In this document: piece after piece, positions 22,198 through 34,205 of the stretch
Numbering within the stretch: position 1 is the stretch's first letter
Layout of the letters: each line of letters opens with the position of its first letter
NCBI GenBank assembly: GCA_006176705.1
Contig: QRFJ01000381.1
Location: 278,501-342,500, forward strand
DNA length: 64,000 bases
Origin: Cocos nucifera
Taxonomy: Eukaryota > Streptophyta > Magnoliopsida > Arecales > Arecaceae
Reading direction: 5' to 3'
Notes under the pieces: model-generated
The model's database searches: none
Seen by the model: only the letters and a program-made list of their open reading frames with translations
What the model was told of the DNA's origin: nothing
Translations under genes and position numbers: made by a program

Positions 22198-25070
22198 CCC
22201 CTCCCTCCCCTCCCTCTCTTGTTCATTGCAGTCCTTGTTGTTTCTTTACCGTTTTTCTCTTTTTGAGCAATTTTAACTAGGCTATATATTTTCAGGAAGG
22301 TAGGGAGGTTCCAAAGAAGAAGACATTTGTTCCTCCACCACGCTTTTTTAACATTGATGAAGCAAGGTAATTCTGTTTCTTATTCTTCATCTCTGTTTAC
22401 TAGTAAGATGAATTTTGTATACCACAAAAACTTGTGCTCATTTTTTTTGTTCTAATTGTGGTTAGGGAGATGCATATCCGGGTTGAGCGTAGGAGGGACA
22501 AAGATACTGGTGAATACTTTGAGATGGTTGATGGATTGATGTTCAAAGATGGATTTCTGTACAAAACAGTGTCCATAAGATCAATTAGTTCACAAAACAT
22601 ACAGCCAACTTTTGATGAACTTGAGAAATTCCGGAAGCCTGGAGATGATGCTGATGGGGATGTGGCTAGTTTATCTACTTTATTTGCAAACAGGAAGAAG
22701 GGCCATTTCATGAAAGGTGATGCTGTTATAGTTGTTCGTGGAGATCTCAAAAATCTGATGGGATGGGTTGAGAAAGTAGAGGATGATACAGTCCATATCA
22801 GACCAAAGATGTCAGGGTTGCCTGTAATCACTTATTGACTATTTGTTCTTACTACTTTCAGTATCTGGTTTCAGCATTTAACTCCCAAAAAAAAAAAAGG
22901 AATGAAAAGGTAACCTGCATTGCCTTTTGCAGAAAACGTTGGCTTTTAATGAAAAGGAATTATGCAAATATTTTAAACCAGGAGACCATGTAAAAGTGGT
23001 CTCTGGTGTTCAAGAAGGTGCAACGGGTATGGTTGTAAAAGTTGAGGGGCATGTTTTGATCATCATATCAGACACTACAAAAGAAGATGTAAGGAGTACT
23101 CTTTAAAATATAACCTTGGTAAAGCATTTGTTATAGGATATGATCTTTGCTCTCTGTTGACACTTGGTCTATTGTTGTTTTTTTTATGTCAATTAGATCC
23201 GGGTTTTTGCGGATCATGTTGTGGAGAGTTCTGAAATAACTACTGGGGTCACAAGAATTGGGGATTATGAATTACATGATCTCGTGCTTCTGGAGTAAGT
23301 ATTTTGTATTATTTATATCATTATTATTGGTTTATAATGTGAAGCGGCCAATCTTTTCTTCTTGTTTTGTTCACTAGTTGAATGTTGTGCAGCAATATGT
23401 CCTTTGGTGTAATTATACGTGTGGAAAGTGAAGCATTTCAGGTGAGAAAGAAGACTCCTGATTGTAGTAATGGCCCATCGATTTCTTATTATATTTCTAA
23501 ACTGTTTTTCTGTATGTGTTTAGGTGCTTAAAGGTGTACCGGATAGACCTGAGGTTGTGCTTGTTAAATTGAGAGAAATAAAAAGTAAGATTGAACGGCG
23601 AATTAATGCCAAAGATCGGTCAAACAATATAGTGTCAGTCAAGGATGTTGTGAGGGTTGTTGAGGGACCTTGCAAGGTCTGATTTACTTTCCTGTTCTAT
23701 TACCTGACAAAAAAGGAATCTTGATGTTTTCATTTCAAAATCAATGTCTTCGGTTCTTCTTGACATAGATGTTGTTTATGTTTTTCGCAATCAGGGGAAG
23801 CAAGGTCCTGTTGAACACATACATAAAGGGATCTTGTTCATCTATGATCGCCATCATCTTGAGCATGCTGGTTTTATCTGTGCTAAAGCTCAGTCCTGTA
23901 TAATTGTAGGTGGATCACATGGGAATCATGACAGAAAGGTATCCGTTCATTGCTTTTAGTTGTTATGGGATTATTGAAATCTGATATGCCAGTTTTTGTG
24001 GGTAAATCTTATTGGTTGATTACTTGATATCATGTCTAATGCATTGATGATTACTATAGGGTCCAGATCCTTTTGACTCAAGATTTGGTGGCTTGAGATC
24101 ATCCCAGTTTCTTCAGTCCCCAAGAAGACTGCCTCCTAGAGGACCTCCTATAGACTGTATGACTCTTCATGTTTGATGTCTTGCTGCTATTTTACATTTT
24201 TTTTTTTCATGCTTCTTTACCACTTGTTGTGGAGTTGCACAAATGATATCTTCCATTTGGAATGAAGTTTTATAATAAACTCCATTTATTAATCTGATGC
24301 AGTTGGGGGACGAGGCAGAGGTGGAAGAGGACATGATTCCTTAGTGAATAAATGTATTAAAATTAAATCTGGTCCCATGAAGGGATATCGTGGCAGGGTT
24401 AAAGAGGTTACAGGTCCCTTGGTCCGGGTGGAGCTGGATTCACAGATGAAAATTGTTACAGGCAATAGTAATTTTGCTTCTTATTTTTCTTAATTTTTGC
24501 TTTTAATTGCAGACTAACAATTTATAAATTTGCAGTTAAGAGAGAGGATATTGCTGATACTAATACTATAGCAACTCCATTCCGGTAATATTGCATCATG
24601 TCTTTTTTATGTAAGCTAGATATGTAATTATATTTTTCTTGATTTAAATTTTATATACACCAGTGAATCTCGATATGGTATGGGTAGTGAAACACCGATG
24701 CATCCGTCACGGACACCACTGCATCCAATGCAGACTCCAATGAGAGATCCTGGAGGTCAGCTTGCTTCAATATCTTCTATGAATTTTGATTATGTGATTT
24801 TTAAATTTCCATAAGATAACTGCAAAATCAATTTTGACTTCATTTTGTACATGTCAGATGGTTTCTTGCATTATCATATTGGTCATGCGTAATTTCTTTG
24901 ATAAGATACTAACATATATTTGTTATTTTATACTAACTTTGGGGGTAAGCGTAACGAGCATCCAGCATTTTGATATATTCCAAATCAAAACCGGAAACTT
25001 GTTTACATTGCCTTTTCGTATTGTGAAATCTTTATTAGTTTTACTTAACTCTCTCTTTTTTTCCTTTCTT

Positions 25071-25108
<38 letters not shown>

Positions 25109-28100
25109 CAGCCACGCCTTTACATGATAATATGAGAACGCCAATGCATGACCGGGCCTGGGCTCCAATGAGCCCTGCAAGGTTTGTGTATCTATGCATT
25201 TAATTTTATTTCACTTAGTTCATTATCTGCCATACTGTATATAATATGTTGGTCTATGGTTTGCTTTTTTTATCTTCTTTTACTACTGTCACATTTAGCA
25301 AAATTTTTGTCAATATTATATAATTAAATGCTCTTTCAAACTTCTGCCACTGGGACCTGTTAGTCCCTTTGCAAGTACACCCGTTATGTGTAAATACTGC
25401 CCTAACATTCACTTTCTAATAAATGGCAGTAAAATCTACCTAAAAAAGGGTGGAATTGAAATAGGGAGTGTTTTTATCAAATCTACTACGAATAATCTTG
25501 ATTGAAGAGAGCAAATCTAGGCATCAAATTCTCCTTGGGTAAGCCACATGCACCAGATAGTGCCAAAAACTAGATCTATAAAATAATGTAGCAATTTATT
25601 CAACTGATGATTTATTGTGTACATACAGCCATACATGTTTACACCAAAACTTCAAGGTTATAGATGCATCCGATGTTGAACTTCAAGAAGCTTCATGTGT
25701 CGTATTCTTCTAGATACATCATGACCTGACATCCATGTCACATGTATGAGTTGCATTGCATACATTATATAGACATGATAATAGTTTAGCTTGAAATAAA
25801 TATTTCAATGCACGTAATGCTGACTGCTGAGAACTAAAACCCCAATGTAAGTTGAAATTTTTTTATGATGCTAAGGCCAAAAGATCAATTTATGTTACTT
25901 GAATGGAATTAATATTTCATCAAACAAGTTTAGTTTCTGATGTTCTTTAAGTTAATTGGCAATACATATTCACAAAGTTTGTTTGATAATAAGTGTTAAC
26001 TGTGTCCAGCTTAAAGAGTCCATATCATACATGTTTTGTTAAGTTGACATAATGGATGCTTGGATGGCTAACATGTTTTTTACTTAAAAAATCTATATGT
26101 ATAGGGATTGGTGAAAATTGGAGAGTTGGATACTTCCAACGAGTCTGGCTGACCTTAATAAAGTTCAAAGCTAGCTTTTTGTTGTTTTTGGCCTTGGTTG
26201 CTGTAGGTATTAAAACTTAAAATGTCATGTTTCTTGTATCCTTGAGCTAATGTTAGAGTTTGAATTAGGAACATTTATTTTAATAACAACATTGTTGGTG
26301 ATATAACATGGCGACCTATATATGTTGTAACCACAAAGTGCAATATGTGCACCTTACATGAGCATCTTTGCACAATACATTTTACGCTAAGAGGCTTCAG
26401 CCATAAGCTTCAATGTGTTTCGAAGAGCCTCTCTCCAAGACATGAGGCCAGGTGAGTCTTGCATCAGAGAAGCATATTGTAAAATCATTTGATGTTTACT
26501 CCTTGAAATTTGCAGTATAAAAATTTATAAGAAGTTTATGGAAATGTAAAGGACAATCATAATGAATAATAAAATATTTCAAGAAGTTCATTTCTTTTTG
26601 TCGTATTTAATAAACTTCAACTTTTTAACAATATTTATTTCATATTTTCTTGATATGTCATTTACTATTGAGCCCCTAAATCTTGATTTCTTGCTCTAAT
26701 TAGTTAAACTTTTAATAGTTTCCAAAATTTGACTTGTATCGATTAGTGAGAGACTAACACTAAGAAAGAAGGCCATCACACTGCATTTGGTAATTACTTT
26801 ATGACAATGAAGTGATGGAATTAAAGACTCATGAAGATATTCATGAGTTTCTAGGACCAGTGCTTGTATTTGGTTACCTGAAGTAGCGGCAAGTATGGGT
26901 GTGGAAATGGGGAACCAGAGTTTTCCAATAGAGAAAGGGACCACAAGGAAGCGAGTGCAAGAGTGAGATAATTAGGAGATCTTGTAGTGGATGGAACACC
27001 CTTGGTAAAAGCTTCTTGCCAATTACCTCTAGGGGTGGTGCTTTAATGATTATTTCTAAGTTTAGTATGGCCATGTTTGGTGTTGCTTTTGCTTTTCATA
27101 AAGTCATTTAAAGAAATTAGAGTTATTTTAAGTTCTTGAGCAAATAGTGCATCCTGGTATATTTAAGTTCTTAAGCAAACAGTGCGTTCTGGTATATTTA
27201 TTGTCTGGCAGTCACTTATTATAACTAGTTTTTATGGATGAGCTCTACCATACTTTGAAAGATGATGAACAATCACACAAAAATAGGTAGAAGATCAGTT
27301 TTGAAGCTTCTTCTAGAAGCACTCTTTTGAATTTGCTTCTCTTAAAAGCACTTTCAAAATGATATAATGAAACACTAATTTTTTTAGGAAGTATTATTTT
27401 TAAAACTATGAAAGGACTTCTTTTAAGCAAACACCAGATGAGCTGTACTTGAAAATTAGAGTGAAGTTCAGAGGACGGTTAATGTTCTACAAAATTTATG
27501 ATGGCATTATTCTGGTTATTAAAACTAAACTAAAATATGGATGAATGCTTCAATGGAAGGTTTTGGATTCTGTTATAGCTATGACAACTTTATGTAGCTA
27601 TTAGCATGACTTAACGTGGAGCCATTGTGTTGGTCAAAAATTATTTTAGGAGAGTCTTCTAAGTTATTCTCTTATAAGCATTTTAAATTGTATGGAAGAG
27701 TTGGTATATTTCTCTTGGATCAGAGTGAAACTGGTGACATAGATACACATTTTATAATTATTTTGTGATTACTCAATGTCAGTTTGACTAAATGGGATAT
27801 GTTATGATGTTCAAATACAAGATGGGTGCATAAACATCTGTTGGAGGCTTGGAGCAAGAGATAATGAGTGCATGACCATGAGTGTGAAAATGTTGTTATA
27901 CTAACAATCTAGATATGTGTTTTGAAAATTCAAGTGGTGTTAGGGCATAGATGGAAAGGAAGTTGTATGCATTACCAAGCACATGCAAAGCAGGGATCAT
28001 GGAGCAGACCCAGTAACCTGTGTGATTTGTGCCAACTCACTATGTAGGGGACAGATGGGGTGCAAATCCATAGGAGCTGTTGAAGCTTGTCACATGAGTT

Positions 28101-30061
28101 ACATAGGATGCATGTCTGGTATTTAAACATTCAGCTTCCAATAAGGTATATCAAGTCTGATGGAAAATGGATAAGAAGTGTGTGTGGAAGGACAAATAAG
28201 AGAGTTAAAAATGGATGCAAGTTATGATAGAAATGATGGAGATGTGACTGGAACAACTCTTGAAGTTGACTTTGAACAGATTGACATATTTGTGGTATGT
28301 CTAAACTTGTTGTTTGGATTTCAACTGTCTGTCACATAAAGAATATGTGGACTTCGGGATCTCTTCTTTTTTCTTTTTTTTTTTAAAAAAAAGGCAAATT
28401 ACCTAGAAGCATGCAATGTCTGGTAATTGTACTGTTGCTTAGGTTGTTCGTGTATCTTTTTTACTAGCAGATGGAATGTACAGCAACTAACTAATACTGG
28501 TTTTCATGATCATAATATTATTTGACCAGGGATGGCTGGGAAGATGGAAACCCTGGCACTTGGGGAATCAGTCCACAATATCAGGTTCAGTATCTTGTCT
28601 CATTCTAGGTGATATGGATAGTGTTGTGTATATAGATAATTAGTAAGACATTTAGTTTTTTTGTGTCACTCAATTCTCTCAAAATATACTCTTTAGTGAA
28701 CTTTATATGAGTTGGCAATTCATTTCAGCCAGCAACTCCACCTGCCCGGTCATATGAAGCACCTACTCCTGGCTCAGGTTGGGCCAACACACCAGGTGGT
28801 TATAGTGAATCTGCAACACCAAGGGAAAGCAGCTATGGTAGCTATATGGATTTGTGACTTGGTGGTTTCCTTTTTATCTATACTACGATGACAGGTGTAA
28901 CTTGATCATCTGCTCTTTTCAGGAAGTGCACCAAGCCCTTACTTACCATCAACACCCGGACAGCCAATGACCCCAAGTTCTGCATCTTATCTTCCTGGTA
29001 CTCCTGGTGGACAGCCCATGACACCCGGAAATGTTGGGCTGGATATTATGTCTCCAACAATAGGTCAGCTATCATCTTTATTTTCTGTACAGGAATTATA
29101 TGATCCTTTTGAACTCTCACCCTCTCCAAACTTTTTCCACTCAATGATTTCTCTTCATGTATTTTCATGAACCGGTTTACTTTGGTTAATCAGCATACCT
29201 TTGCAAATACCCCTAGCTCGCTTGTTTGCATACTATTGTGAATTGAACTTATTAAATATGGCTTCCATTTTCATTGGATTGCTGTATGCTATTTTTTTTT
29301 CTCTGGTTGCATGCTTTCGTCCATATAAATTGCAGCGAGCTATATGTGTAATGATTATAAGGGGAGCACCTTTTTAGTGGTTCTAGGGTGGGAGGTTGCC
29401 TCTTGTCAATGTCCTCTTTTCCTCTCAAATTATTTTATCAAAAAAAAATTCATGGAAAACTATATGTATGCTGGTAAGCATTGCAGGGTACAAGAAGCAA
29501 GGCTGTTCTTGTGGTTCATAAAGCATTAACTGTTTATAATGAGCATGTCCAAGACAGTGGTATCTTTAACATGGGGCTTTGTCTTGCAGGTGGAGAAGAA
29601 GGCAATTGGTTCATGCCCGACATTTTGGTGAACATTCTGAGGCCTGGTGAGGATTCTAATGTTGGAGTCATCCGAGAGGTGCTGATGGTATGCACATGAC
29701 TACATGCAAATGTGATTATATAGTTTATTTAAATCATTCATATAACTGGATATTACCATTTCATTTTTGTATCCCAGTGTCTTTTGTAATTGGTATAAAA
29801 TGACGGCTTGACTTACAGGATGGGTCATGCAAGGTTGCCCTTGAGTCAGCAGGAAACAAAGAGATTGTGACTGCACCTCCATCGGAGTTGGAAGTGGTGA
29901 GGCCAAGGAAGTCTGACAAAATCAAGATCATGAATGGTTCACTCCGTGGAGTCACCGGAAAACTCATCGGCATTGATGGCTCTGATGGAATAGTGAAACT
30001 GGATGACACCTATGAAGTCAAAATATTAGACATGGTTATTCTTGCTAAATTAGCAACATAG
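17175..30061 (+). CDS. SPT5: Transcription elongation factor SPT5 (22 coding exons, about 1,025 aa)
   Basis: SPT5 pairs with SPT4 (DSIF) and clamps RNA polymerase II during elongation in the nucleus. Coding exons as read: 17175-17484, 19582-19817, 19933-20076, 20157-20318, 20395-20478, 22296-22366, 22466-22823, 22933-23088, 23197-23294, 23393-23441, 23524-23676, 23795-23938, 24060-24156, 24303-24461, 24536-24584, 24664-24755, 25112-25181, 28530-28584, 28729-28837, 28923-29063, 29590-29687, 29819-30061 (stop TAG). All join in phase and total 3,078 bases. Domains: acidic Glu/Asp tail (residues 1-110); NGN (about 175-265, DPKLWMVKCAIGRERE); KOW repeats near 270-310, 414-455 (KGHFMKGDAVIV), 466-505 (PGDHVKVVSG), 593-640 (with YDRHHLEHAGFICAK) and 704-735; a TP-rich C-terminal repeat region (about 757-912, TPMHPSRTPLHP), the likely CDK9-type phosphorylation target; and a final KOW (about 975-1020, LIGIDGSDGIVKLDD). 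The start ATG has A at -3 and G at +4. Length fits plant SPT5. Introns 1, 5 and 17 are 1.8-3.3 kb. Confidence 0.95.
17485..19581 (+). other. SPT5 intron 1 (2.1 kb)
   Basis: Bounded by GATG|GTAACC and ATGTAG|ATTTT. I see no transposon ends or coding exons of another gene in it. Small open frames at 19085-19470 show no known motif and lie within the intron. Confidence 0.85.
20800..21362. mobile_element. hAT-type MITE in SPT5 intron 5 (563 bp)
   Basis: Terminal inverted repeats are perfect for 12 bases: TAGGGGTGTGGA on the left, and the right end is its reverse complement TCCACACCCCTA. The 8-bp duplication AGTACATC flanks it (20792-20799 and 21363-21370). An 8-bp duplication and the TAGGGGTG end fit the hAT superfamily. 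The interior is rich in palindromic GGTTCGGTT/AACCGAACC segments and has no transposase. Confidence 0.92.
21474..21510. repeat. (TG)n microsatellite, SPT5 intron 5
   Basis: An uninterrupted run of TG dinucleotides, preceded by a TACCG/CGGTA-rich stretch (21371-21470) that resembles the subterminal part of a hAT element and may be a relic. Confidence 0.9.
22167..22194. repeat. (CT)n microsatellite, SPT5 intron 5
   Basis: A run of CT dinucleotides followed by a C-rich tract, about 100 bases upstream of the exon 6 acceptor, in the pyrimidine-rich zone. Confidence 0.9.
24462..24535 (+). other. Candidate GC-AG intron of SPT5 (intron 14)
   Basis: The exon ends ATT GTT ACA G and the intron begins GCAATAG; the acceptor is TTTGCAG|TTAAGAGAG. 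Splicing here gives IVTVKREDIADT, which keeps the Val-Lys typical of this region in monocot SPT5. A GT donor seven bases downstream (A|GTAATT) also stays in frame but would insert Gly-Asn-Ile in place of Val, a poorer fit to the family. Confidence 0.65.
25075..25101. repeat. (CT)n tract before SPT5 exon 17
   Basis: A CT run directly joined to the polypyrimidine tract of the exon 17 acceptor (TTTTTTTTCAG at 25101-25111). Confidence 0.85.
25182..28529 (+). other. SPT5 intron 17 (3.3 kb)
   Basis: The longest SPT5 intron, bounded by GCAAG|GTTTGTG and TTGACCAG|GGATGG. It holds no other gene. A stretch at about 27070-27440 has imperfectly inverted ends (TTTGGTGTTGCTTTTGC and, at the right, GCAAACACCAG) and repeated TTAAAAGCACTT-like segments, as in common plant MITEs, but no clean target duplication was found. 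Confidence 0.7.
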
Positions 30062-30904
30062 CAGATATTGGTATTGCCAGGGAGGAGAACCCATCTAGGA
30101 ATTACCAGTTGGATGCCCATCTCCTGTTTTGAACCAGAAAGTTGAGTTTTGCCTCTTTCCGCACAAAAGATTTTCTTGCCCCTCATGAGCCAAAGAAACA
30201 CTCAAAGAGAGCTCTCTTAGCACATTTCCTGTCCTAAACCAGAGCAACACTTGATTTTGGCTCTTCTTTCATCCGTTTTCTTGGTTCATGACTCACTGTC
30301 TGCACCTAGTGGGATGGCCTTGATCATTCCTTGTTACAAAATCCACTATCAATCAAGTTCAGTGTATACTTTGAAGCTGAAGGAAATTGAGTCATCGTTC
30401 TAGTTGCACATGAAGGTGTAAATTAAAAGTCCAGTTTTACCTTGTTGAGTAGGTTCTCTGAGGAACCTCGTGAGAAAATTTAGTTGGTATGCCATCGCAT
30501 GTGGTAGATTGCTGAAAGACAAAATATGTCAAGTTTGTAATTATATTCTGTCGCCCGCTTTATATATTTTATACGAGCTCCAAAGGGCTTTTACCAGTTT
30601 AGTGCAAGTATGTTGCTTGTCGGAAATTTCTTTTTTATCTGGGATGTTTTAGAAACTCTAGATGCCAATTGTCTAATTTTTCCTGTTACTCTGCATGTTG
30701 TGAGTCATATCTCGCGTATGAAGTCAAGCCATCAATAGGTCATGTTGTAAGCAAGTCTACCTCCATGCAAGTCCAGCGTTTAAGTCTATCTCCAGAGTCA
30801 GTGGCGCTAACATGGTGGTGCTTGTTTGAAATATCGGTGTGTTCTTTCAACCATACATATAAATATTTGATATTTGTGTTACTTGATGGATAAGCGAACC
30901 AAAC
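30062..30904 (+). other. SPT5 3' untranslated region and flank
   Basis: No second gene is visible. The first several hundred bases are presumably transcribed 3' UTR; no canonical AATAAA was seen. The stretch ends with the left target duplication (30892-30904) of the LINE. Confidence 0.6.
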
Positions 30905-30968
30905 CCTTTTTTTTTTCTGTTTGGGCTAAAACATATGAGCTTATATTAAATCAAAAAGCTGAAACACG

Positions 30969-30988
30969 GTGTGTGTGTGTGTGTGTGT
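30969..30988. repeat. (TG)n microsatellite in the LINE 3' region
   Basis: A short run of TG dinucleotides within the LINE 3' untranslated region. Confidence 0.85.
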
Positions 30989-31354
30989 ATTACAAAATGG
31001 CTCGAGAAAACAAGTTACCTTGGAGACAACATATGATACAACGAAGGACTGGAACAAAAGATTAGAATACAGATCCTGGATGCACAATATGAATCCGACA
31101 TGGATAACACTAGTTATCAGAAGAGGAGCAGGACACACGACATGAATCCGACATGGATGACAGTAGTTATCAGAAGAGTAGGCAAGCCCTGCCAAAGGCA
31201 ACATGTAACATCACTGCTGCTGTGAATATGAACATGAGAACTTAGTAAAGAGCTTTGAAACAGCCAACCATGGGAATGAGGAAAGATGTTTGTGGATAGG
31301 TGCTCCTCAAGCTGTCCGCTGGCAGTGAAAAGAGTTAAAATGCAGATACATGGG

Positions 31355-32467
31355 TGTTGGGGATAAATCCCATTCCTACCGGAGTCTAGTCCGATGCTCT
31401 GCTTAATGCAACCAGTAACCGCGGAAGAGCTTCAACGGACGAGTCTTAGCCGAAGTCCCGAAGTCGGCCGAACTACTTGGCGACCGAGCTCCTCGGACTC
31501 CAAGCGGCTGGGCTTTAACAGAATCGCCCAGCATCCGAACTTCTCAAGCGGCCGTCCCTTTAGGCGGCCGAGCTCCTTCGATTTCCAGCGCCGAACTCCT
31601 TGGCAGTCGTCCCTCGGCCGAACTCCACGGCGGTTGTCCCTCGACCGAACTCCATAGCGGCCGAGCCTCAGCCGGCCAGGCGCCTACGAAAGCCGAACTC
31701 CCTCCCAGTTCCTCTTCGGTCGGACTTCTTCAAGAGCCGGACTCCTCCCAGACATCCGTTCGGCCATCCGAACTCCTCTGCGGCCGAGCTCCTTTCGAGC
31801 TTTCCCTTCAGCCGAACTCTCCTACAAGTCCGAACTCCTCCGGACGAACTATCGCCATCAGCCTGCAGCAGGCAACAAGACCGGACGATATGGCCGCCAC
31901 AACTGACGACACCATCCTCTCCATAACCAGCCCCATGCAGCCCACGACCTACCAGTATGGCTCTCACTATCCATCGGACGACGCCTCCCTCTCCGTACCG
32001 AACTCCATGCAGCCCATGACCTACCAGTATGGCTCTCACTATCAACCGGACGACACCTCCCTCTCCGTACCGAACTTCATGCAGCCCACGACCTGCCAGT
32101 ATGGCTCTCATGATCCACCAGACGATGCCTTCCTCTTCGTATCGAATTCCGCACGGCCCCAATGACTCTCTATCGGGCGGTATGGCCGTCACCATCAACT
32201 AAACTCCGCCTATAAAGGACCCTCCAGATACGCTAACTCTAACTCTAATCTCTCTAATCTCTAAGCTCTCTTCTTTTTCTCTAAGCTCCGGAACTCATTC
32301 TCGAGCACTCCATTCCTGTTGGCCAGAGCTGACTTGAGCGTCGGAGGGTCCTTCCGAAGCCATCCCCCACTGGCTCCGGATGGGACTTCGTTTTGCAGGT
32401 CTCCGACGGCGACCTCCTCGGCCTCCACTCCGGCTACCTCCGACGATGATCAGTTTCTGCACCAACA
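31355..32467 (+). repeat. 5' LTR of Tat element 2 (1,113 bp)
   Basis: Starts TGTTGGGGATAAATCCC and ends TTTCTGCACCAACA, giving six-base inverted ends TGTTGG/CCAACA. Compared by eye with the 3' LTR, the two are the same length to one base and differ mainly by transitions. Confidence 0.95.
32211..32216 (+). promoter_or_regulatory. TATA box of element 2 5' LTR
   Basis: CCGCCTATAAAGGACC, conserved at the equivalent place in the 3' LTR and in element 3. Confidence 0.7.
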
Positions 32468-32470
32468 GAT

Positions 32471-32487
32471 TGGCGCTAGAAGGAGGG
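32471..32487 (+). other. Candidate primer binding site (element 2)
   Basis: TGGCGCTAGAAGGAGGG begins three bases after the 5' LTR end, where a tRNA primer site is expected. Confidence 0.65.
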
Positions 32488-32585
32488 CACCTGAACCTTC
32501 GAGATTCCCCTGTTCTTAAAGGAGTGCTCGACGATGATTTTTTCCTTCCATCTTCGAAGATCTCCCTTTCTCTTCTAAGGAGAAG

Positions 32586-34200
32586 ATGCCTCCTAGGAGA
32601 GCTTCGACTCGACGCTCGACGGCCTCCGCGGTCCGATCCCATCCTAATCCATCTGTTCCCGCTCCAGCCCCAGCGACTCAGGCCCCGTCTATAGCCGCGG
32701 TGGATATGGAGCAGTTCAACCAGCTCGTCTAGCAGGTTCGTGGTCTCACATAGGCGGTGCAAGCAGTGCTGCACCAACAAGCCCCAGTGCCAGCCCAACC
32801 GGCATGGAACTCTCCGAAGTCGGGTGATCCGGTCCAAGAGCGACCGACCTGGGCAACCCGACCTCCGATCCTCGGATTGGAGAGGCGAAGGAGGGAGAGC
32901 CCTTGTTCAGATCATGGATCGGCCAAGGGTGAAGTCTCGCGCCCATTCCACCAGAAAGCCTTGGAGATCAGAGACCGTGAAGATCTCCTGGATCAAAGGC
33001 TCTTAGAAATGAATCGGCGAATTGAATAACTTCGTCACACTCCCCCCTCACGTGGTAATGACGTTTGCATTGACCCCCCTTTCTCGCAGAAAATCATGCA
33101 GGAGTCGATCCCGCCGAACTTTAAGCTCCCGCAGCTCGAAAGTTATGATGGGACGATCGATCCGATCGACCACCTGAAAGCCTTCCAGATGATGATGTTG
33201 CTCCATGGCGCGCCAGACGACATCTTATGCCGGGCTTTTCCCTCTACCCTTAAGGGAGCTGCTAGGAATTGGTACTCGACGCTTAAGTCGAATACCATCT
33301 TGTCATTTGACCAGATGAGCCAACAATTCGCGGCCCACTTCATCAGTAGCCGATGTCCACGCCGAGGCTCGGATTCCTTAATGGCCATTAGACAGAAGGA
33401 AGGGGAACCTATCTGGGCTTATGTCACCCGGTTCAATACTGCTGCATTAGAGGTCCGGAATCTGGACCAATCAATCGCCATGGCCGCCCTCAAAGGCGGC
33501 CTTCAGAAGAATGACTTGTTGTTCTTCCTGGAGAAGAAGTATCCCAGGAATTTCGCCGACATGTTGTTTCGGACCGAAAGTTATGCCCGGGCAAAGGAGG
33601 CTTTCGAAGCTAAGGACGGTGAAGCCAGCGGCAAGCGGCAAGTCAGCGGGCCAAGCAGGCCCGTCGAAGAAGGAAAGCGGACTGAAGCTCGACCACGCTC
33701 TCGGACTCCCCCTAGTCGCGGGCGGGCCCGAACTCCCCCTCAAACTCGAAGATAGGGAACCTTCGACGGCAGGGCACGCCAAGGTTCCCCCCAGCACCGA
33801 GGTTCCCCCCGACGACGATTCCACAACTACGCCCCCCTTAACGCCCCGAAGACCCAAGTGCTGATGGAGATCAAGGAACGACTTCCGAGATCGGAGAGAA
33901 TGCGTTCCCATCCCAGCAGACGTAATCCCAACAAGTTCTGCCTCTACCATCGTGACCACGATCATGATACCGAGGAGTGCATCCAGCTTTAAGATGAGAT
34001 CGAAGAGCTCGTCAGACGAGGTAGACTTGGCTAATTCCTACGGAGATGACCTGAAGAGCGGGAAGATCGGCTGAGGGCGTTACCGCCAAGTGAGGGAAAC
34101 CAGCAAGAAGATCGGCCGCCTCTTGGCATCATCAACACCATCTCGGGGGGGCTTCAACAAGGAGAAGCCGACGGATCCAAAGGACCAGTAAAGAAGCGGA
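32586..34200 (+). pseudogene. gag: gag of Tat element 2, interrupted by stops
   Basis: The ATG at 32586 opens MPPRRASTRRS. The long open part, 33096-33755, holds the capsid-like Retrotrans_gag region (AFPSTLKGAARNWYSTLKS, DQMSQQFAAHF, RQKEGEPIWAYVTRFNTAAL). After a TAG at 33753-33755 the same frame goes on through an Arg/Pro-rich stretch and a CLYHRDHDHDTEEC motif, a CX2HX4HX4C variant of the nucleocapsid knuckle. Several in-frame stops (for example near 32732, 32751, 33027, 33989 and 34033) interrupt it; many correspond to CAG, CAA or CGA in related copies. Confidence 0.88.
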
Positions 34201-34205
34201 GGACC

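Noticed and set aside
27070..27440. Possible MITE in SPT5 intron 17
   Set aside because: The ends TTTGGTGTTGC and GCAAACACCAG are roughly inverted, but no target duplication could be fixed, so it is mentioned only in the intron entry.
31668..32198. Minus-strand frame of 176 codons with Gly/Arg repeats in the LTR
   Set aside because: Antisense of the repeated CCAGTATGGCTC units of the LTR; the same frame type recurs in the other LTRs (39547-40077, 60141-60431).
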